A stretch of 64,000 nt of DNA from Alphaproteobacteria bacterium (lineage in GTDB: Bacteria; Pseudomonadota; Alphaproteobacteria; Caulobacterales; Maricaulaceae), in assembly GCA_016124675.1 (NCBI GenBank), contig WGNG01000001.1, positions 116,808-180,807 on the forward strand. The letters are read 5' to 3'. The notes below the pieces were generated by a model that made no database searches, was not told the origin of the DNA, and worked only from the letters and a program-made list of their open reading frames with translations. The translations under genes and the position numbers were made by a program. Below, piece after piece: positions 1 through 9,225 of the stretch (its first letter is position 1; every line of letters starts with the position of its first letter).

Positions 1-264
1 CGATCCGCGCAGGTCCACCACCAGATCCCAGCGCCGCCCGGCCGTGCGCCGCCACAGGTCCAGCCAGTGGCCAGCCCGCTCGCGCTTGGCCATGACGATG
101 ATCTCGCTCACGCCCGGCGCGGCGCGAAACAGCGGCGCGGCCAGCGGGCCGCACGCCACCGTGATCTGCGCGCCGGGATGGGTGCGCGCCAGATGCGCCA
201 GGGGTCCGGAGAACAATATGGCGTCGCCGATCCGCGTGGCGGTGATGAACAGGATGCGCCTCAT
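1..264 (-). CDS. Glycosyltransferase family 9 protein (N-terminal part)
   Basis: This gene begins at the ATG whose complement is at 262-264 and runs off the left edge, so only about 88 N-terminal residues are present. They read MRRILFITATRIGDAILFSG and continue with L-A-H-L-A-R and an A-C-G-P motif. This is the usual opening of heptosyltransferase-like GT9 enzymes: a hydrophobic first beta strand, then an R-I-G-D loop. GT9 enzymes add sugars, usually heptoses, to lipopolysaccharide core on the cytoplasmic face of the inner membrane. Acceptor specificity cannot be told from this fragment. The next gene on the same strand ends 49 bp upstream. Confidence 0.8.
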   Translation of the reverse strand, partial: MRRILFITATRIGDAILFSGPLAHLARTHPGAQITVACGPLAAPLFRAAPGVSEIIVMAKRERAGHWLDLWRRTAGRRWDLVVDLRGS

Positions 265-313
265 GGCCGAGCGGCTTAGCCTGTTCGCACGTCGGGCGCC
301 AGTGGCGTGCGGG

Positions 314-1057
314 TCACGCCTCGATCAGATCGACCCGGATCTGATTAAGCGTCGCCACGCAGGTATAAAGCGCGTCGATGATCGCGGCAAACTCGCTGAA
401 TTCGGGCTTCTCGCGCGCGAGATGCGCCGGCAGGCTTTCTTCGAGCAGGCGGCGCATGCGGCGCATCTGTTGGTCGAAAATCCGGTAGAAATCGTAGATG
501 ACTGCGCGCAGCGCATGCGGCAGCGGCGAGAGCAAGTCGCGGGCCTGAGCATATGTGTCGCCCGACAGGACCATTTCGTTGTCTTGCAGGATCGCGTACG
601 TGCTGCCCGCAAAGCGCGCCATGTTTCCGAACAGCCTGAACGCTCCGGCGCGCGCGCCCGCATCGTCATCGCGGCGCCGGGCGTGTTCAATCTCGTCAAG
701 ATTCGCCCGCACGGCGATGCTGAAGGCGATGAGATTGGACACCAGCTCTCCGATGACCACCAGCTTGCCGCCGAGATCAAGGCGCAGGCTGGAAGAGCAT
801 CGCTCCACCTTGTCCAGCAGGCGGTTCTGACGGCCGACATCGACCTGCACGCGCAAGCGATCGATAGCCGCCAGAATGATGGCCAAGTTGGCCGCTGCGG
901 CCGTGGTCACGTCAAAATAGTGCTGTGGTTCAAGCCGGGCGAAATCTCCCGCAGGCACGTAGCTTGCGAACCGGCTCGCTTCGGCGGGCGGGAGCGCGTA
1001 CGAGGAACGGCCCAGGAGACCCGTCTGGCGCTTGCGTCTGAGCATGTCACCCCCCAT
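314..1057 (-). CDS. Hypothetical protein, probably soluble and helical
   Basis: An open frame of about 247 codons, divergent from ygfZ. Two starts are possible: ATG at 1057 (used here) and ATG at 1045; the longer reading from 1102 would run into the ygfZ 5' region. The product is rich in Ala, Arg and Leu, with acidic and basic residues alternating as in long amphipathic helices (for example around L-R-L-D-L-G-G-K-L). I see no signal peptide and no convincing membrane segment. I do not recognise the family and assign no function. It lies 49 bp upstream of the GT9 gene on the same strand, so the two may be cotranscribed. Confidence 0.6.
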   Translation of the reverse strand: MGGDMLRRKRQTGLLGRSSYALPPAEASRFASYVPAGDFARLEPQHYFDVTTAAAANLAIILAAIDRLRVQVDVGRQNRLLDKVERCSSSLRLDLGGKLVVIGELVSNLIAFSIAVRANLDEIEHARRRDDDAGARAGAFRLFGNMARFAGSTYAILQDNEMVLSGDTYAQARDLLSPLPHALRAVIYDFYRIFDQQMRRMRRLLEESLPAHLAREKPEFSEFAAIIDALYTCVATLNQIRVDLIEA

Positions 1058-1117
1058 GCTTTTTGTCTCTTGCCCTCGGTCTGAAGAATGCCAACAAGCC
1101 ATGTCAGGTTCGTGACG

Positions 1118-1939
1118 ATGTCAACGCAGGCCTCCGCATTCCTTACCGCCCTGCCGGGCCGCACCGTCATCGCCATCACCGGCCCGGATGCGCGCAGCTT
1201 CCTGCAGCGCGTCATCACCCGCGGACCGGAAGGCCTCGCGTCCGGCAGCGCCATGTTCAGCGCGCTTCTGACCCCGCAAGGCAAGGTGCTGGCCGACTTC
1301 ATCCTGTTTGATGATGGCGAAAGCGGGCTCCTCATCGACGCCCCCGCCAGCGAGGCGGAGAGCCTCCTCAAGCGCATCTCGCTCTACCGCCTGCGCGCGC
1401 AGGCGCAGATCACGCTGCGTGACGACCTTTGCGTCGCCGCCGCGCGCGGCGAGGGCGAGGCGGAGCTGCGTACCGTGGCGCTCGCCGCCGCCGCCGATCC
1501 GCGCCAGGCGGCGCTCGGCCTGCGCGCCATCGTCCCGGCGGGGGGACCGGTGGACGATGCAGGCTATGATGCGGCGCGCATCGCGGCGATCGTGCCCGAG
1601 TTCGGGCGCGACTACGGACCGGCGGAGGCCTTCTCCACCGACGTCAATCACGACCTCATGTCCGGCATTGATTACAGGAAGGGCTGCTTCGTCGGCCAGG
1701 AAGTCGCCAGCCGCATGCACCGCAAGGGCGGCGTGCGCAAACGCACCGTGCGCCTCGAGTTTGACGGCCCGGCGCCGCTGGCCGGCGCGGCGGTGGGCGC
1801 TGGCGGCACGCCGCTGGGCGCTGTCAGCTCGGCGTCCGGCCAGCAGGCCCTCGCCCTGATACGGGTGGACCGGCTGGAGGCGGCGGCCGGCGAGACCATC
1901 CTGGCGGGTGACGCGCCCGCGCGCCTCACCCTGCCCTGA
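1118..1939 (+). CDS. ygfZ: YgfZ/CAF17-type folate-binding protein
   Basis: A 273-residue member of the YgfZ/GcvT-like family, which uses tetrahydrofolate to help maintain certain Fe-S enzymes, including the MiaB-type tRNA-modifying enzyme, in the cytoplasm. The diagnostic K-G-C-x-x-G-Q-E motif is present as KGCFVGQEV near residues 188-196, with the family's conserved cysteine. The N-terminal half carries the expected I-T-G-P-D-A-x-x-F-L-Q element. I place the start at ATG 1118, because the ORF extended to 1088 adds ten residues without family character. It is transcribed alone and is divergent from the hypothetical gene at 314-1057. Confidence 0.9.
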   Translation: MSTQASAFLTALPGRTVIAITGPDARSFLQRVITRGPEGLASGSAMFSALLTPQGKVLADFILFDDGESGLLIDAPASEAESLLKRISLYRLRAQAQITLRDDLCVAAARGEGEAELRTVALAAAADPRQAALGLRAIVPAGGPVDDAGYDAARIAAIVPEFGRDYGPAEAFSTDVNHDLMSGIDYRKGCFVGQEVASRMHRKGGVRKRTVRLEFDGPAPLAGAAVGAGGTPLGAVSSASGQQALALIRVDRLEAAAGETILAGDAPARLTLP

Positions 1940-1952
1940 ACCTTCAGCCTCT

Positions 1953-3950
1953 CTACGCGCCCACCACGCCGCGGTCGATGCGCCGGATCATCACCGTGGC
2001 CGAGCGCGGGACCGAATCGCCCCCGTCCGGCCAGCGGCTGGAGAACCTTCCGGCGGCGAAGTCCTCGCGTGAGGTGGTCGCGCCGGGATGCTGGACATTG
2101 ATGAACATCGTGCGGTGATCGGGCGTCGTCACCACGCCGGTGATTTCCTGACCCACCGGCCCCGTCAGGAAGCGCCGGATCTCCCCGGTTTCGGGATTGG
2201 CCGCCAGCATCATGTTGTTGCCAAACGCCTCGAACGGCCCGCGATTCATCACGCTTTCGGAGATGTCTGTCTGGATCCAAAGCCGCCGGTGTGCGTCCAT
2301 CCACAGCCCGTCCGGGCTGCAGAACAGGCTGTCTGCGTCCAGAGCCTCGCCGTTCATGTCGGCGCTGTCGCCCTCCGGGCCGGCGATCACGAACAGGTCC
2401 CAGCGGAAGGTCTGGCCCGCCTGGCCGCCATCCTCATGCCAGCGGATGATCTGGCCGAACAGGTTCGGGCCGCGCGGATTGGCGGCGTCGGTCTCGCCAG
2501 CGGTGCGTTCAGCGTTATTGGTCAGGGTGAAATACACCGCGCGCGTCTGGGGATCGACCGTGCCCCATTCGGGCCGGTCCATCGGCGTCGCGCCCAGAAG
2601 GTCAGCGGCGGTGCGGGTATTGACCAGCACGTCGGCCTGGGACGCAAAGCCATTGGTTTCGTCCAGCCCGTTCTCGCCATGGATCAACGCCAGCCAATCG
2701 CCCGTACCGTCCGCGTTGAACTTCGCGGCATAGAGCACGCCCTCATCGAGAATATCGCCCCGGGTCTGGCCTGGCGCGTACGCAGCGGCGGACACGAATT
2801 TGTAGATATACTCGCCGCGCGCATCGTCGCCCGAATAGCAGACCACCGGCTCGCCCGCCTCGGCCGGTGCAAACACCACGCCTTCATGGGCGAAGCGGCC
2901 CAGCGTGGTGCGCTTGACCGGCATGCTCAGCGGATCAAACGGGTCGATCTCCACCATCCAGCCATAGGTGTTGGGTTCGTTGCGGTAATCGCCCTCTGGT
3001 GCGTCCGCCGCCGGCGTGGCGTCAAAGCGCACGCAGGCGTCAGACCCATCAGCTGACCGGTGCCAGTTATGGCGCGACACATCCGTGCGCACGCCATAGC
3101 GCGCATGCTCGCGCGGCAGGTCGCCGCCCGTGTTGACGAAATAGCCAGACCAGTTCTCCTCGGCGGCCATATACGTGTTCCAGGGCGTCACGCCGTGCGC
3201 GCAATTGGACAGCGTGCCCCGGGTGCGCTCGCCCTCGGGAGAGAATTTCGTCTTCACCAGATCGCTGCCGCGCACAGGACCGGCGATCGCCATCTCGGTC
3301 AGCGCGGTGATGCGGCGGTTGCGCGGGTCGGCGACGATGCGCCACTGCCCGTCTTCGCCTTCACGGATGCGGGCGATGGAGACGCCGTGCGCATTCATCT
3401 CCTTGAGCACCATTTCGGGATCGCGCGGGCCCTGATGATCGGGGGTCTCGGAGCCGGACATGGCCTGGCCCCGCATCGCGCCCGCATGCAGGAAGCGCGG
3501 CTCAATATATTCGTGATTGACCACCAGCAGCCCGTCTGTGGAGCTGCCCTGCCAGGGATCATCGCCCTCGATGGGGAAGAAATGCATGCCGTCATGGTGC
3601 ATGCCCGCCTGCTCGCCTTGCTCCGCGCCAGTATTGCCGGGGCTGTAGGCCGGCATGGCGCCGGTGATCGGGTCGCCCCAGCGGTAAATCACCCTGGCCT
3701 CATAGCCCTGAGGAACCACGAGCGTGTCGGCGGTGTTGACAGGAACAGGGGCGAACCCAAGCGTCGGACCCGCGCTGGCCTGCAGCGCGTGGGCCACCCC
3801 GGTCGAGGCGAACAGCCCGCCCACAGCCGCGCCCAGCGATCCCTGCAGAAACCCGCGCCGCCCGATTCGGGCGCTGAATACCTGCGCGAACGGCGTATTG
3901 CCCGAACGGTTGCATTCCGGTTCGTAGTCGGGATCAAGCAGGTCGCGCAT
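1953..3950 (-). CDS. PhoX-family (DUF839) Tat-exported phosphatase-like protein
   Basis: A 665-residue protein of the PhoX/DUF839 family. The N-terminus has a twin-arginine signal: I-G-R-R-G-F-L-Q-G at about residues 29-37, followed by a hydrophobic Ala/Gly stretch and an A-H-A cleavage-like site. This predicts folded export to the periplasm. Family enzymes are Ca/Fe-dependent alkaline phosphatases acting on phosphomonoesters, though many DUF839 proteins are uncharacterised. The middle carries the family's W-N-T-Y-M-A-A-E-E-N-W and G-R-F-A-H-E-G blocks. An AAGGCG ribosome site precedes ATG 3950. A phosphate-box-like element lies about 42-70 bp upstream. The gene ends 13 bp from the convergent ygfZ. 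Confidence 0.88.
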   Translation of the reverse strand: MRDLLDPDYEPECNRSGNTPFAQVFSARIGRRGFLQGSLGAAVGGLFASTGVAHALQASAGPTLGFAPVPVNTADTLVVPQGYEARVIYRWGDPITGAMPAYSPGNTGAEQGEQAGMHHDGMHFFPIEGDDPWQGSSTDGLLVVNHEYIEPRFLHAGAMRGQAMSGSETPDHQGPRDPEMVLKEMNAHGVSIARIREGEDGQWRIVADPRNRRITALTEMAIAGPVRGSDLVKTKFSPEGERTRGTLSNCAHGVTPWNTYMAAEENWSGYFVNTGGDLPREHARYGVRTDVSRHNWHRSADGSDACVRFDATPAADAPEGDYRNEPNTYGWMVEIDPFDPLSMPVKRTTLGRFAHEGVVFAPAEAGEPVVCYSGDDARGEYIYKFVSAAAYAPGQTRGDILDEGVLYAAKFNADGTGDWLALIHGENGLDETNGFASQADVLVNTRTAADLLGATPMDRPEWGTVDPQTRAVYFTLTNNAERTAGETDAANPRGPNLFGQIIRWHEDGGQAGQTFRWDLFVIAGPEGDSADMNGEALDADSLFCSPDGLWMDAHRRLWIQTDISESVMNRGPFEAFGNNMMLAANPETGEIRRFLTGPVGQEITGVVTTPDHRTMFINVQHPGATTSREDFAAGRFSSRWPDGGDSVPRSATVMIRRIDRGVVGA

Positions 3951-3991
3951 GAGTGTTCGCCTTGTTTTTTAAAGGAACGGGTCTGGGTCAG

Positions 3992-4020
3992 TGTCGCATC
4001 AATGTCATGGGAGTATGACA
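3992..4020. promoter_or_regulatory. Candidate Pho-box-like/inverted-repeat operator
   Basis: On the plus strand, TGTCGC at 3992 and TGTCAT at 4003 are spaced 11 bp apart, the period of PhoB binding boxes. TGTCAT at 4003-4008 also forms a perfect inverted repeat with ATGACA at 4015-4020. The element lies 42 bp upstream of the PhoX-like gene's start and about 90 bp upstream of sua5. PhoB control would suit a PhoX-family phosphatase, but the first half-site is imperfect and the box orientation is opposite to phoX transcription. Confidence 0.35.
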
Positions 4021-4111
4021 CCGGCATGATCCCCTGCGCCATAGCCAGCTTGCCGCAGCGGCTGGCCGGCGGCGTTTCGCCCGCCCGCGCTTTTCGCTAG
4101 ACCGGCCCGTG

Positions 4112-5086
4112 ATGACCGTGACCGTGACCCTGCCCGCAGACGATCCCGCCGCGCTGGACGAGGCCGCGCGCCTGCTCGCGCGCGGCGGGCTGGCGGCCGT
4201 CCCCACCGAGACCGTCTACGGGCTAGCCGCCGACGCGGCGCAAGGCGAAGCGGTGGCGCGCCTGTACGAGGCCAAGGGGCGGCCGCGCTTCAACCCGCTC
4301 ATCGCCCACGTCGACAGTCTGGAGATGGCCGAACGCCTCGTCGATCTCGGCGGGACCGGGCACGCGCTAGCGCACGCCTTCTGGCCCGGCCCGCTGACGC
4401 TGGTCGCGCCGATGCGCGCCGGTGCAGGCGTGGCGAGCCTCGTGACCGCCGGGCTCGACACCCTCGCGGTGCGATGGCCCGCTTCGCCGGCCCTGACGGG
4501 CCTGATCGCGCGGCTGGGGCGTCCGCTGGCGGCGCCCAGCGCCAACCGGTCCGGCGCAGTCAGCCCCACCACCGCCGCGCATGTGCGCGACGGGCTCGAC
4601 GGGCGCATCGATGTGATCCTCGATGGCGGCCCCTGCCGGATCGGCGTGGAGAGCACGATCATCCGCGTCGTGACCGCCGGCAGGCCCCTGCTCCTGCGCC
4701 CGGGCGGAACGCCCCGCGCCGATATCGAAGCCGTCTGCGGGCCTTTGAGCGCCGCCCGCCCTGATTCGGACCGCCCGGACGCGCCCGGACAGCTCGCCAG
4801 CCACTACGCGCCAGAGTCGCCCGTGAGGCTGAACGCAACCCAGCCCCGTCAGGGGGAGTCCTATCTGGCGTTCGGGCCACGCCCTGAAATTGTTGGTTGT
4901 GACGTTTTTAATCTTTCTGACCGCTCAGACCTAGCCGAAGCGGCGGCAAACCTGTTTGCTGGTCTGCGCCTTCTGGACAAGCCGGGCAGGGTGATCGCCG
5001 TAGCGCCGATCCCCGAGGCCGGACTGGGCGAGGCCATCAATGACCGGCTCCGCCGCGCCGCAGCAGATCGACCAATTGCATCCTGA
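4112..5086 (+). CDS. sua5: L-threonylcarbamoyladenylate synthase, Sua5 type
   Basis: A 324-residue enzyme that makes threonylcarbamoyl-AMP from threonine, bicarbonate and ATP, the first step of t6A modification of ANN-decoding tRNAs. The N-terminal YrdC domain (about residues 1-205) shows the usual V-P-T-E-T-V-Y-G-L-A start, the K-x-R-x-x-x-x-P-L loop (K-G-R-P-R-F-N-P-L), the S-A-N-x-S-G motif and the G-V-E-S-T-I block. A C-terminal Sua5 domain follows a linker and opens with the S-H-Y-A-P motif. The length suits Sua5 rather than the short TsaC/YrdC form. ATG 4112 is preceded directly by GTG 4109, so the start could be one codon longer. Confidence 0.93.
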   Translation: MTVTVTLPADDPAALDEAARLLARGGLAAVPTETVYGLAADAAQGEAVARLYEAKGRPRFNPLIAHVDSLEMAERLVDLGGTGHALAHAFWPGPLTLVAPMRAGAGVASLVTAGLDTLAVRWPASPALTGLIARLGRPLAAPSANRSGAVSPTTAAHVRDGLDGRIDVILDGGPCRIGVESTIIRVVTAGRPLLLRPGGTPRADIEAVCGPLSAARPDSDRPDAPGQLASHYAPESPVRLNATQPRQGESYLAFGPRPEIVGCDVFNLSDRSDLAEAAANLFAGLRLLDKPGRVIAVAPIPEAGLGEAINDRLRRAAADRPIAS

Positions 5087-5105
5087 GGGTGCAAATTGCT
5101 ATAGT
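5076..5105 (+). promoter_or_regulatory. Sigma-70-like promoter for the GrlR-like gene
   Basis: TTGCAT at 5076-5081 and TATAGT at 5100-5105 are separated by 18 bp and lie 25 bp upstream of the ATG at 5130. Both hexamers are close to the consensus in an otherwise GC-rich context. The -35 element overlaps the 3' end of sua5. An imperfect inverted repeat (CAATTGCA at 5073, TGCAAATTG at 5090) spans the same bases and could be an operator. Confidence 0.5.
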
Positions 5106-5129
5106 TGAGATCCAACAGAAAGCACGCGC

Positions 5130-5453
5130 ATGCAAACCGGCCTGTATCTCACCCGCTTCCGCACCCCGCTCGATGACGCCGGCGGCGTCATCTATATTGA
5201 TGGCGACCGCGTTTATGGCGGCGATACCGCCATGTATTATGTCGGTGAAATCCTCACCGAAAGCGAGGAGATCCGCGTGCGCCTGCGCGTGCGCCAGCAT
5301 GACATGCACAGCCAGTCGGTATTCGGCGATCACTCCGATTTCGCGCTGACGCTGACCGGCCGCAAGAAGGGCGCGGAGTACGTATTCGAGGGCCGCGCCG
5401 ACAAGGCGCCCTCCCTGCGCTTTGAAGCCACGCTGAAGCCGGCGCCGATCTGA
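5130..5453 (+). CDS. GrlR-like small regulatory protein
   Basis: A 107-residue protein with the layout of the GrlR fold, a small lipocalin-like beta barrel: an N-terminal G-L-Y-L-T-R-F strand, a G-G-D-T-A-M-Y-Y-V-G segment matching the family's G-G-D-x-x-x-x-Y-x-G core, a run of alternating charged strands, and an L-T-L-T-G strand near the end. In enteropathogens GrlR binds and inhibits the transcription activator GrlA of a type III secretion island. No GrlA or secretion genes are visible here, so that role cannot be carried over. The gene has its own good promoter and converges on ppx, sharing a palindromic intergenic junction. The call rests on pattern similarity. Confidence 0.6.
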   Translation: MQTGLYLTRFRTPLDDAGGVIYIDGDRVYGGDTAMYYVGEILTESEEIRVRLRVRQHDMHSQSVFGDHSDFALTLTGRKKGAEYVFEGRADKAPSLRFEATLKPAPI

Positions 5454-5467
5454 CGCAGCGTCAGATC
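5447..5467. terminator. Palindrome joining two convergent stop codons
   Basis: GATCTGACGC at 5447-5456 and GCGTCAGATC at 5458-5467 form a perfect 10-bp inverted repeat around a single A. It contains the TGA of the GrlR-like gene (5451-5453) and the TGA of ppx on the other strand (5461-5463). There is no T-tract, so it is at best a weak bidirectional terminator or a 3'-end stabilising hairpin. Confidence 0.4.
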
Positions 5468-6984
5468 ACTTCAGCCTGAAGCCCCATCGCGCTCGCCAGT
5501 GCCTCGAACCGCGACTGGGCGCGGTCAATCACCAGCGCTTCTGAACCAGGATCGACGCGCAGCACCAGTTGCTGGCCGGACCGGTCGAGCCTGAACGCAT
5601 CGAGCACCGGCGCCGAGCGCCCCGACAGCGCCGCCCCCAGCCGCAGGGCAAGGCCCAGCTTCATCGCCCCCTGCTCCTGCGCATCATCCAGCAGACGCCG
5701 CGTGGGACACGAGTCCGGGCGCGAGCGCCGCCCCGCATAACGGTGGTGCAGGGTGAGCGCGAGAAAGGCCCGCTCGGCATGCGACGCCCCGCCGAACGGC
5801 GCGTACAGGGTCTGCGTGCTGGCGAGCTCGGCGCGGTGATCGGGATGCATCCGCCCGCCCAGATCCGCCAGGCGCGCGCAGGCGGCGCGCAGGACCGCAT
5901 CGCGCCCGGTGCTGAACAAGACCGGTTCGCCCTCGAACGCCGGCTCGATCCAGCGCGCCAGCGTGGGCCCGAAATCGGGCTCGGGCGAGGCTTGACTGGC
6001 GAGCGCCTCGGCGCCGGCGATCAGGGGATCGCCCTCGGTGATCAGGCGCATGTCCTGCGCGCACACCACGCCTTCGCGCAGCCCGTAGGCGGAGAACACC
6101 ACCTTGTCGAACCGCCCCTTTTTCAGGATCCGGCGCAGCAGCAGCGCGGCGTAGGGCAAGAGCGCCGCCCGCTTGGACGACACGCCAGGCACATTGGACA
6201 GGGACGTCTCGCTCTGGGTGACGGCGAAGTCGGCCGCCCGCGCCACCTGCGCCGGGGTCAGCGCGTACTGGTGCAGCAGGCGCAGGGGATAATCATCCAG
6301 CGCCATGGCCAAATGCGCAAAAGCCCGCCAGGCGCCGCCCACTGCGTAGAAGACGGGACCGGACATTTCCAGCTGCGGCGCCGCCTGGCCCAGCACGGTA
6401 TCCAGCGCATCCCTGACCGACGCGTCCGAGCCATCGCCGTCCAGCACGGTCAGCGGCCCGAGCGGCAAGGTGATCGCCGGCCCGGCGCGGCGCCCTTCCA
6501 GCGGCGTCAGCTCAAGGCTCGATCCGCCGAGATCGCCGGCCAGCCCGTAAGCCTCCCCCATGCCCGCCAGCACGCCCAGCGCCGAGCACCGCCCCTCCTC
6601 CTCGCCTGACAACACCTCGATCTCAAGGCCGGTCTCGGCCTTGATAAGGGCGATGAAATCCGGACCGTCGGAGCAATCGCGTACGGCGGCGGTCGCCACC
6701 ACATGGCGCTGCTCCACACCCTTGGCGTCGAGCAGATGGGCAAACCGGCGCAGGGCGCGCAGCGCCGCCTCGACGCCATCAACATTGAGCCTGCCGCTGG
6801 CGCGCGCGCCGCGCCCCAGCCCCGCCATGACCTTCTCGTTGAACACCGGCCAGAGCGAGCGTCCCTCCAGCCGGAACAGCACCAGGCGCACCGAGTTGGA
6901 GCCGACATCGATCACCGCAATATCGCGCCCCGCTCCGGCCGCCTCGGCCGCAGCGCGCCGGCGCGGCATGAACCGCCGCATCAT
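5461..6984 (-). CDS. ppx: Exopolyphosphatase, Ppx/GppA family
   Basis: A 507-residue member of the ASKHA-fold Ppx/GppA family, which releases phosphate from polyphosphate ends or hydrolyses pppGpp in the cytoplasm. The phosphate-1 loop is seen as [12 protein letters not shown] near residues 25-36, and the phosphate-2 loop as D-L-G-G-S-S-L-E near residue 157. The catalytic-glutamate region (around A-T-A-A-V-R-D) is also present. Its ATG overlaps the ppk1 stop by 4 bp, so the two are translationally coupled. Together they form a make-and-degrade pair for polyphosphate. The second codon is also ATG, so the start could be 6981. Confidence 0.93.
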   Translation of the reverse strand: MMRRFMPRRRAAAEAAGAGRDIAVIDVGSNSVRLVLFRLEGRSLWPVFNEKVMAGLGRGARASGRLNVDGVEAALRALRRFAHLLDAKGVEQRHVVATAAVRDCSDGPDFIALIKAETGLEIEVLSGEEEGRCSALGVLAGMGEAYGLAGDLGGSSLELTPLEGRRAGPAITLPLGPLTVLDGDGSDASVRDALDTVLGQAAPQLEMSGPVFYAVGGAWRAFAHLAMALDDYPLRLLHQYALTPAQVARAADFAVTQSETSLSNVPGVSSKRAALLPYAALLLRRILKKGRFDKVVFSAYGLREGVVCAQDMRLITEGDPLIAGAEALASQASPEPDFGPTLARWIEPAFEGEPVLFSTGRDAVLRAACARLADLGGRMHPDHRAELASTQTLYAPFGGASHAERAFLALTLHHRYAGRRSRPDSCPTRRLLDDAQEQGAMKLGLALRLGAALSGRSAPVLDAFRLDRSGQQLVLRVDPGSEALVIDRAQSRFEALASAMGLQAEVI

Positions 6985-9206
6985 CGGCGAAGACCGACGA
7001 AGGGGAAGGCCGGCGGCTGGTCGCCCTTGAGCGCCTGGCCGCGGCCCGACAGGCTGGGATTGGTCATGAAATATGCATGCGCGCTGAACGGATCGGCGAT
7101 CCCTCTCGTGTCCACCCGCATGTAGCGCCCGTCCGGCTGCATGTACCAGCTCTGGGTTTCGTCATTGAGATTGGCCACCATGATCTGGTCGAGCACCTGG
7201 CGGTGAACCGTCGGATTGAGGATCGGACACAGCGTTTCGACGCGCCGGTCCAGATTGCGCGGCATCCAGTCGGCGCTGGAGATGTACACCTCCGCCTGGG
7301 GTGAGGGCATGGGCGCGCCATTGGCGAAACAGGCGATCCGCGAATGCTCCAGGAAGCGCCCGATGATCGACTTGACCCGGATATTCTCTGACAATCCCGC
7401 CACGCCCGGGCGCAGGCAGCAGATCCCGCGAATGATCAGATCGACCCGCACGCCCGCCTGGCTCGCCTCATACAGCTTGTCGATCACCGCCGGATGGACC
7501 AGCGAGTTCATCTTCGCCCACACCGCCGCAGGCTTGCCGTCGCGCGCATTGGCGATCTCGCGGCCGATCTTGCCCAGGATGAATTCGAGCATGCCCGTGG
7601 GCGAAATGACGAGGTTTTCCAGTCCTGTGGGCTGCGCATAACCGGTCACGTAATTGAACACCCGCCCCGCATCGCGCCCGAAGGCCGGATCGGCGGTGAA
7701 CAGCGACAGATCGGTATAGATGCGCGCCGTGATCGGATGATAATTGCCGGTGCCGAAATGGGCATAGGTGCGCAAGTCCGCCCCCTCGCGCCGCACCACC
7801 AGCGATATCTTGGCGTGGGTCTTGTACTCCATGAAACCGTAGACGACCTGGACGCCCGCACGCTCCAGATCGCGCGCCCATTTCAGATTGGCCTCCTCGT
7901 CGAACCGGGCCTTGAGTTCGACCAGCGCGGTGACGTTCTTGCCGTTTTCGGCCGCCTCGATCAGCGCCGCCACGATGGGGGAGTTCTTCGATGTGCGGTA
8001 CAGCGTCTGCTTGATCGCCACCACGTCAGGATCACCCGCAGCCTGGCGCAGGAACTGCACCACCACGTCAAAGCTCTCATACGGGTGGTGGACGATCAGG
8101 TCCTTGGCGCGGATGGCGGCAAAGCAGTCGCCGTTGAAATCGCGGATGCGTTCAGGAAAGCGCGGCTCGTACGGCTCGAATTTGAGCTCGTTGCGGTCAT
8201 CGGGGATCATCTGGGACAGTTGCGACAGGCCCAGCAGCCCGTCAATCAGCTGCACGTCAGAGCGCTCGGCATGCAGGTGCTGGACAATGAAGCGGCGCAT
8301 GTCCTCGGGCATGGACGCGTCCATCTTCAGGCGCACCAGCACCCCGCGGCGGCGCTGTTTGAGCAATTGCTCGAACTCGCGCACCAGGTCCTCGGCTTCT
8401 TCCTCGATCTCGATATCGCTGTCGCGCAGGATGCGGAACGCGCCCTTGGCGATCAGGTCATAGCCGGGGAACAGGGCGTCCACGAACAGGATCAGCACCG
8501 ATTCCAGCGAGATATAGCGCTTGGCCGGGCGCCCCTGCTCATCGCGCGCCTCGCACGGGATCTCGATGAAGCGCTTCACGCCGGCAGGCAGCGGGACCAG
8601 CGCATTCATCACTTTGGCGTCGCTCTGGCGGCGCAGTTTCAGCGCCACGGCGAAGCCGAGATTGGGGATGAACGGAAACGGGTGCGCCGGATCGATCGCC
8701 AGCGGCGTGATCACCGGCAGGGTATGAGCCAGAAAATCATCGCGCAGCCAGGTGCGCTCGGCGCGCGTCAGGCCGTCTATCTCCAGCAGCTCGATACCGT
8801 CGGCGGCCAGCGTCTCGCGCACGGCGCGCCAGCCCGCCTGCTGGGCGTCCATCAGGGCGTTGGCTTCAACATTGATGCGCTCGAGCTGTTCGGACGGCGT
8901 CAGCCCGTCCTGGCCGGGCCGGTCGAGACCGTTGCGGATCTGGGCGCGCAGGCCCGCAACGCGCACCATGTAGAACTCATCGAGATTGCTCGCCGAGATG
9001 GACAGGAAGCGCAAACGCTCCAGCGGAGGGTGGCGCTCATTGCCAGCCTCTTCCAGGACGCGCCAGTTGAACTGAAGCCAGGACAGCTCCCGGTTCAGAT
9101 ACCGCTCGGCCGGCCCCACCGGAAGCGGGGTCTCCGGCGCAAGGGCGGGCGCGTCTGCGGACGTGTTGGCCGCTTCTTTCATCGTGCGGGTCCTTCGTAT
9201 GGACAT
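6981..9206 (-). CDS. ppk1: Polyphosphate kinase 1
   Basis: A 741-residue PPK1, which reversibly polymerises the gamma phosphate of ATP into inorganic polyphosphate. After an Ala/Pro-rich tail, the N-terminal domain starts with the typical [10 protein letters not shown]. The [10 protein letters not shown] block follows. The autophosphorylated histidine lies in [10 protein letters not shown] near residue 461, and the second conserved histidine in Y-A-H-F-G-T-G-N-Y near residue 480. The S-S-A-D-W-M-x-R-N-L-D block is near the end. A second in-frame ATG lies eight codons in (9182). hda ends 19 bp upstream, and ppx overlaps downstream, so DUF2066-hda-ppk1-ppx looks like one operon. Confidence 0.96.
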   Translation of the reverse strand: MSIRRTRTMKEAANTSADAPALAPETPLPVGPAERYLNRELSWLQFNWRVLEEAGNERHPPLERLRFLSISASNLDEFYMVRVAGLRAQIRNGLDRPGQDGLTPSEQLERINVEANALMDAQQAGWRAVRETLAADGIELLEIDGLTRAERTWLRDDFLAHTLPVITPLAIDPAHPFPFIPNLGFAVALKLRRQSDAKVMNALVPLPAGVKRFIEIPCEARDEQGRPAKRYISLESVLILFVDALFPGYDLIAKGAFRILRDSDIEIEEEAEDLVREFEQLLKQRRRGVLVRLKMDASMPEDMRRFIVQHLHAERSDVQLIDGLLGLSQLSQMIPDDRNELKFEPYEPRFPERIRDFNGDCFAAIRAKDLIVHHPYESFDVVVQFLRQAAGDPDVVAIKQTLYRTSKNSPIVAALIEAAENGKNVTALVELKARFDEEANLKWARDLERAGVQVVYGFMEYKTHAKISLVVRREGADLRTYAHFGTGNYHPITARIYTDLSLFTADPAFGRDAGRVFNYVTGYAQPTGLENLVISPTGMLEFILGKIGREIANARDGKPAAVWAKMNSLVHPAVIDKLYEASQAGVRVDLIIRGICCLRPGVAGLSENIRVKSIIGRFLEHSRIACFANGAPMPSPQAEVYISSADWMPRNLDRRVETLCPILNPTVHRQVLDQIMVANLNDETQSWYMQPDGRYMRVDTRGIADPFSAHAYFMTNPSLSGRGQALKGDQPPAFPFVGLRR

Positions 9207-9225
9207 GTCGCGGTCATCGCTAGCG

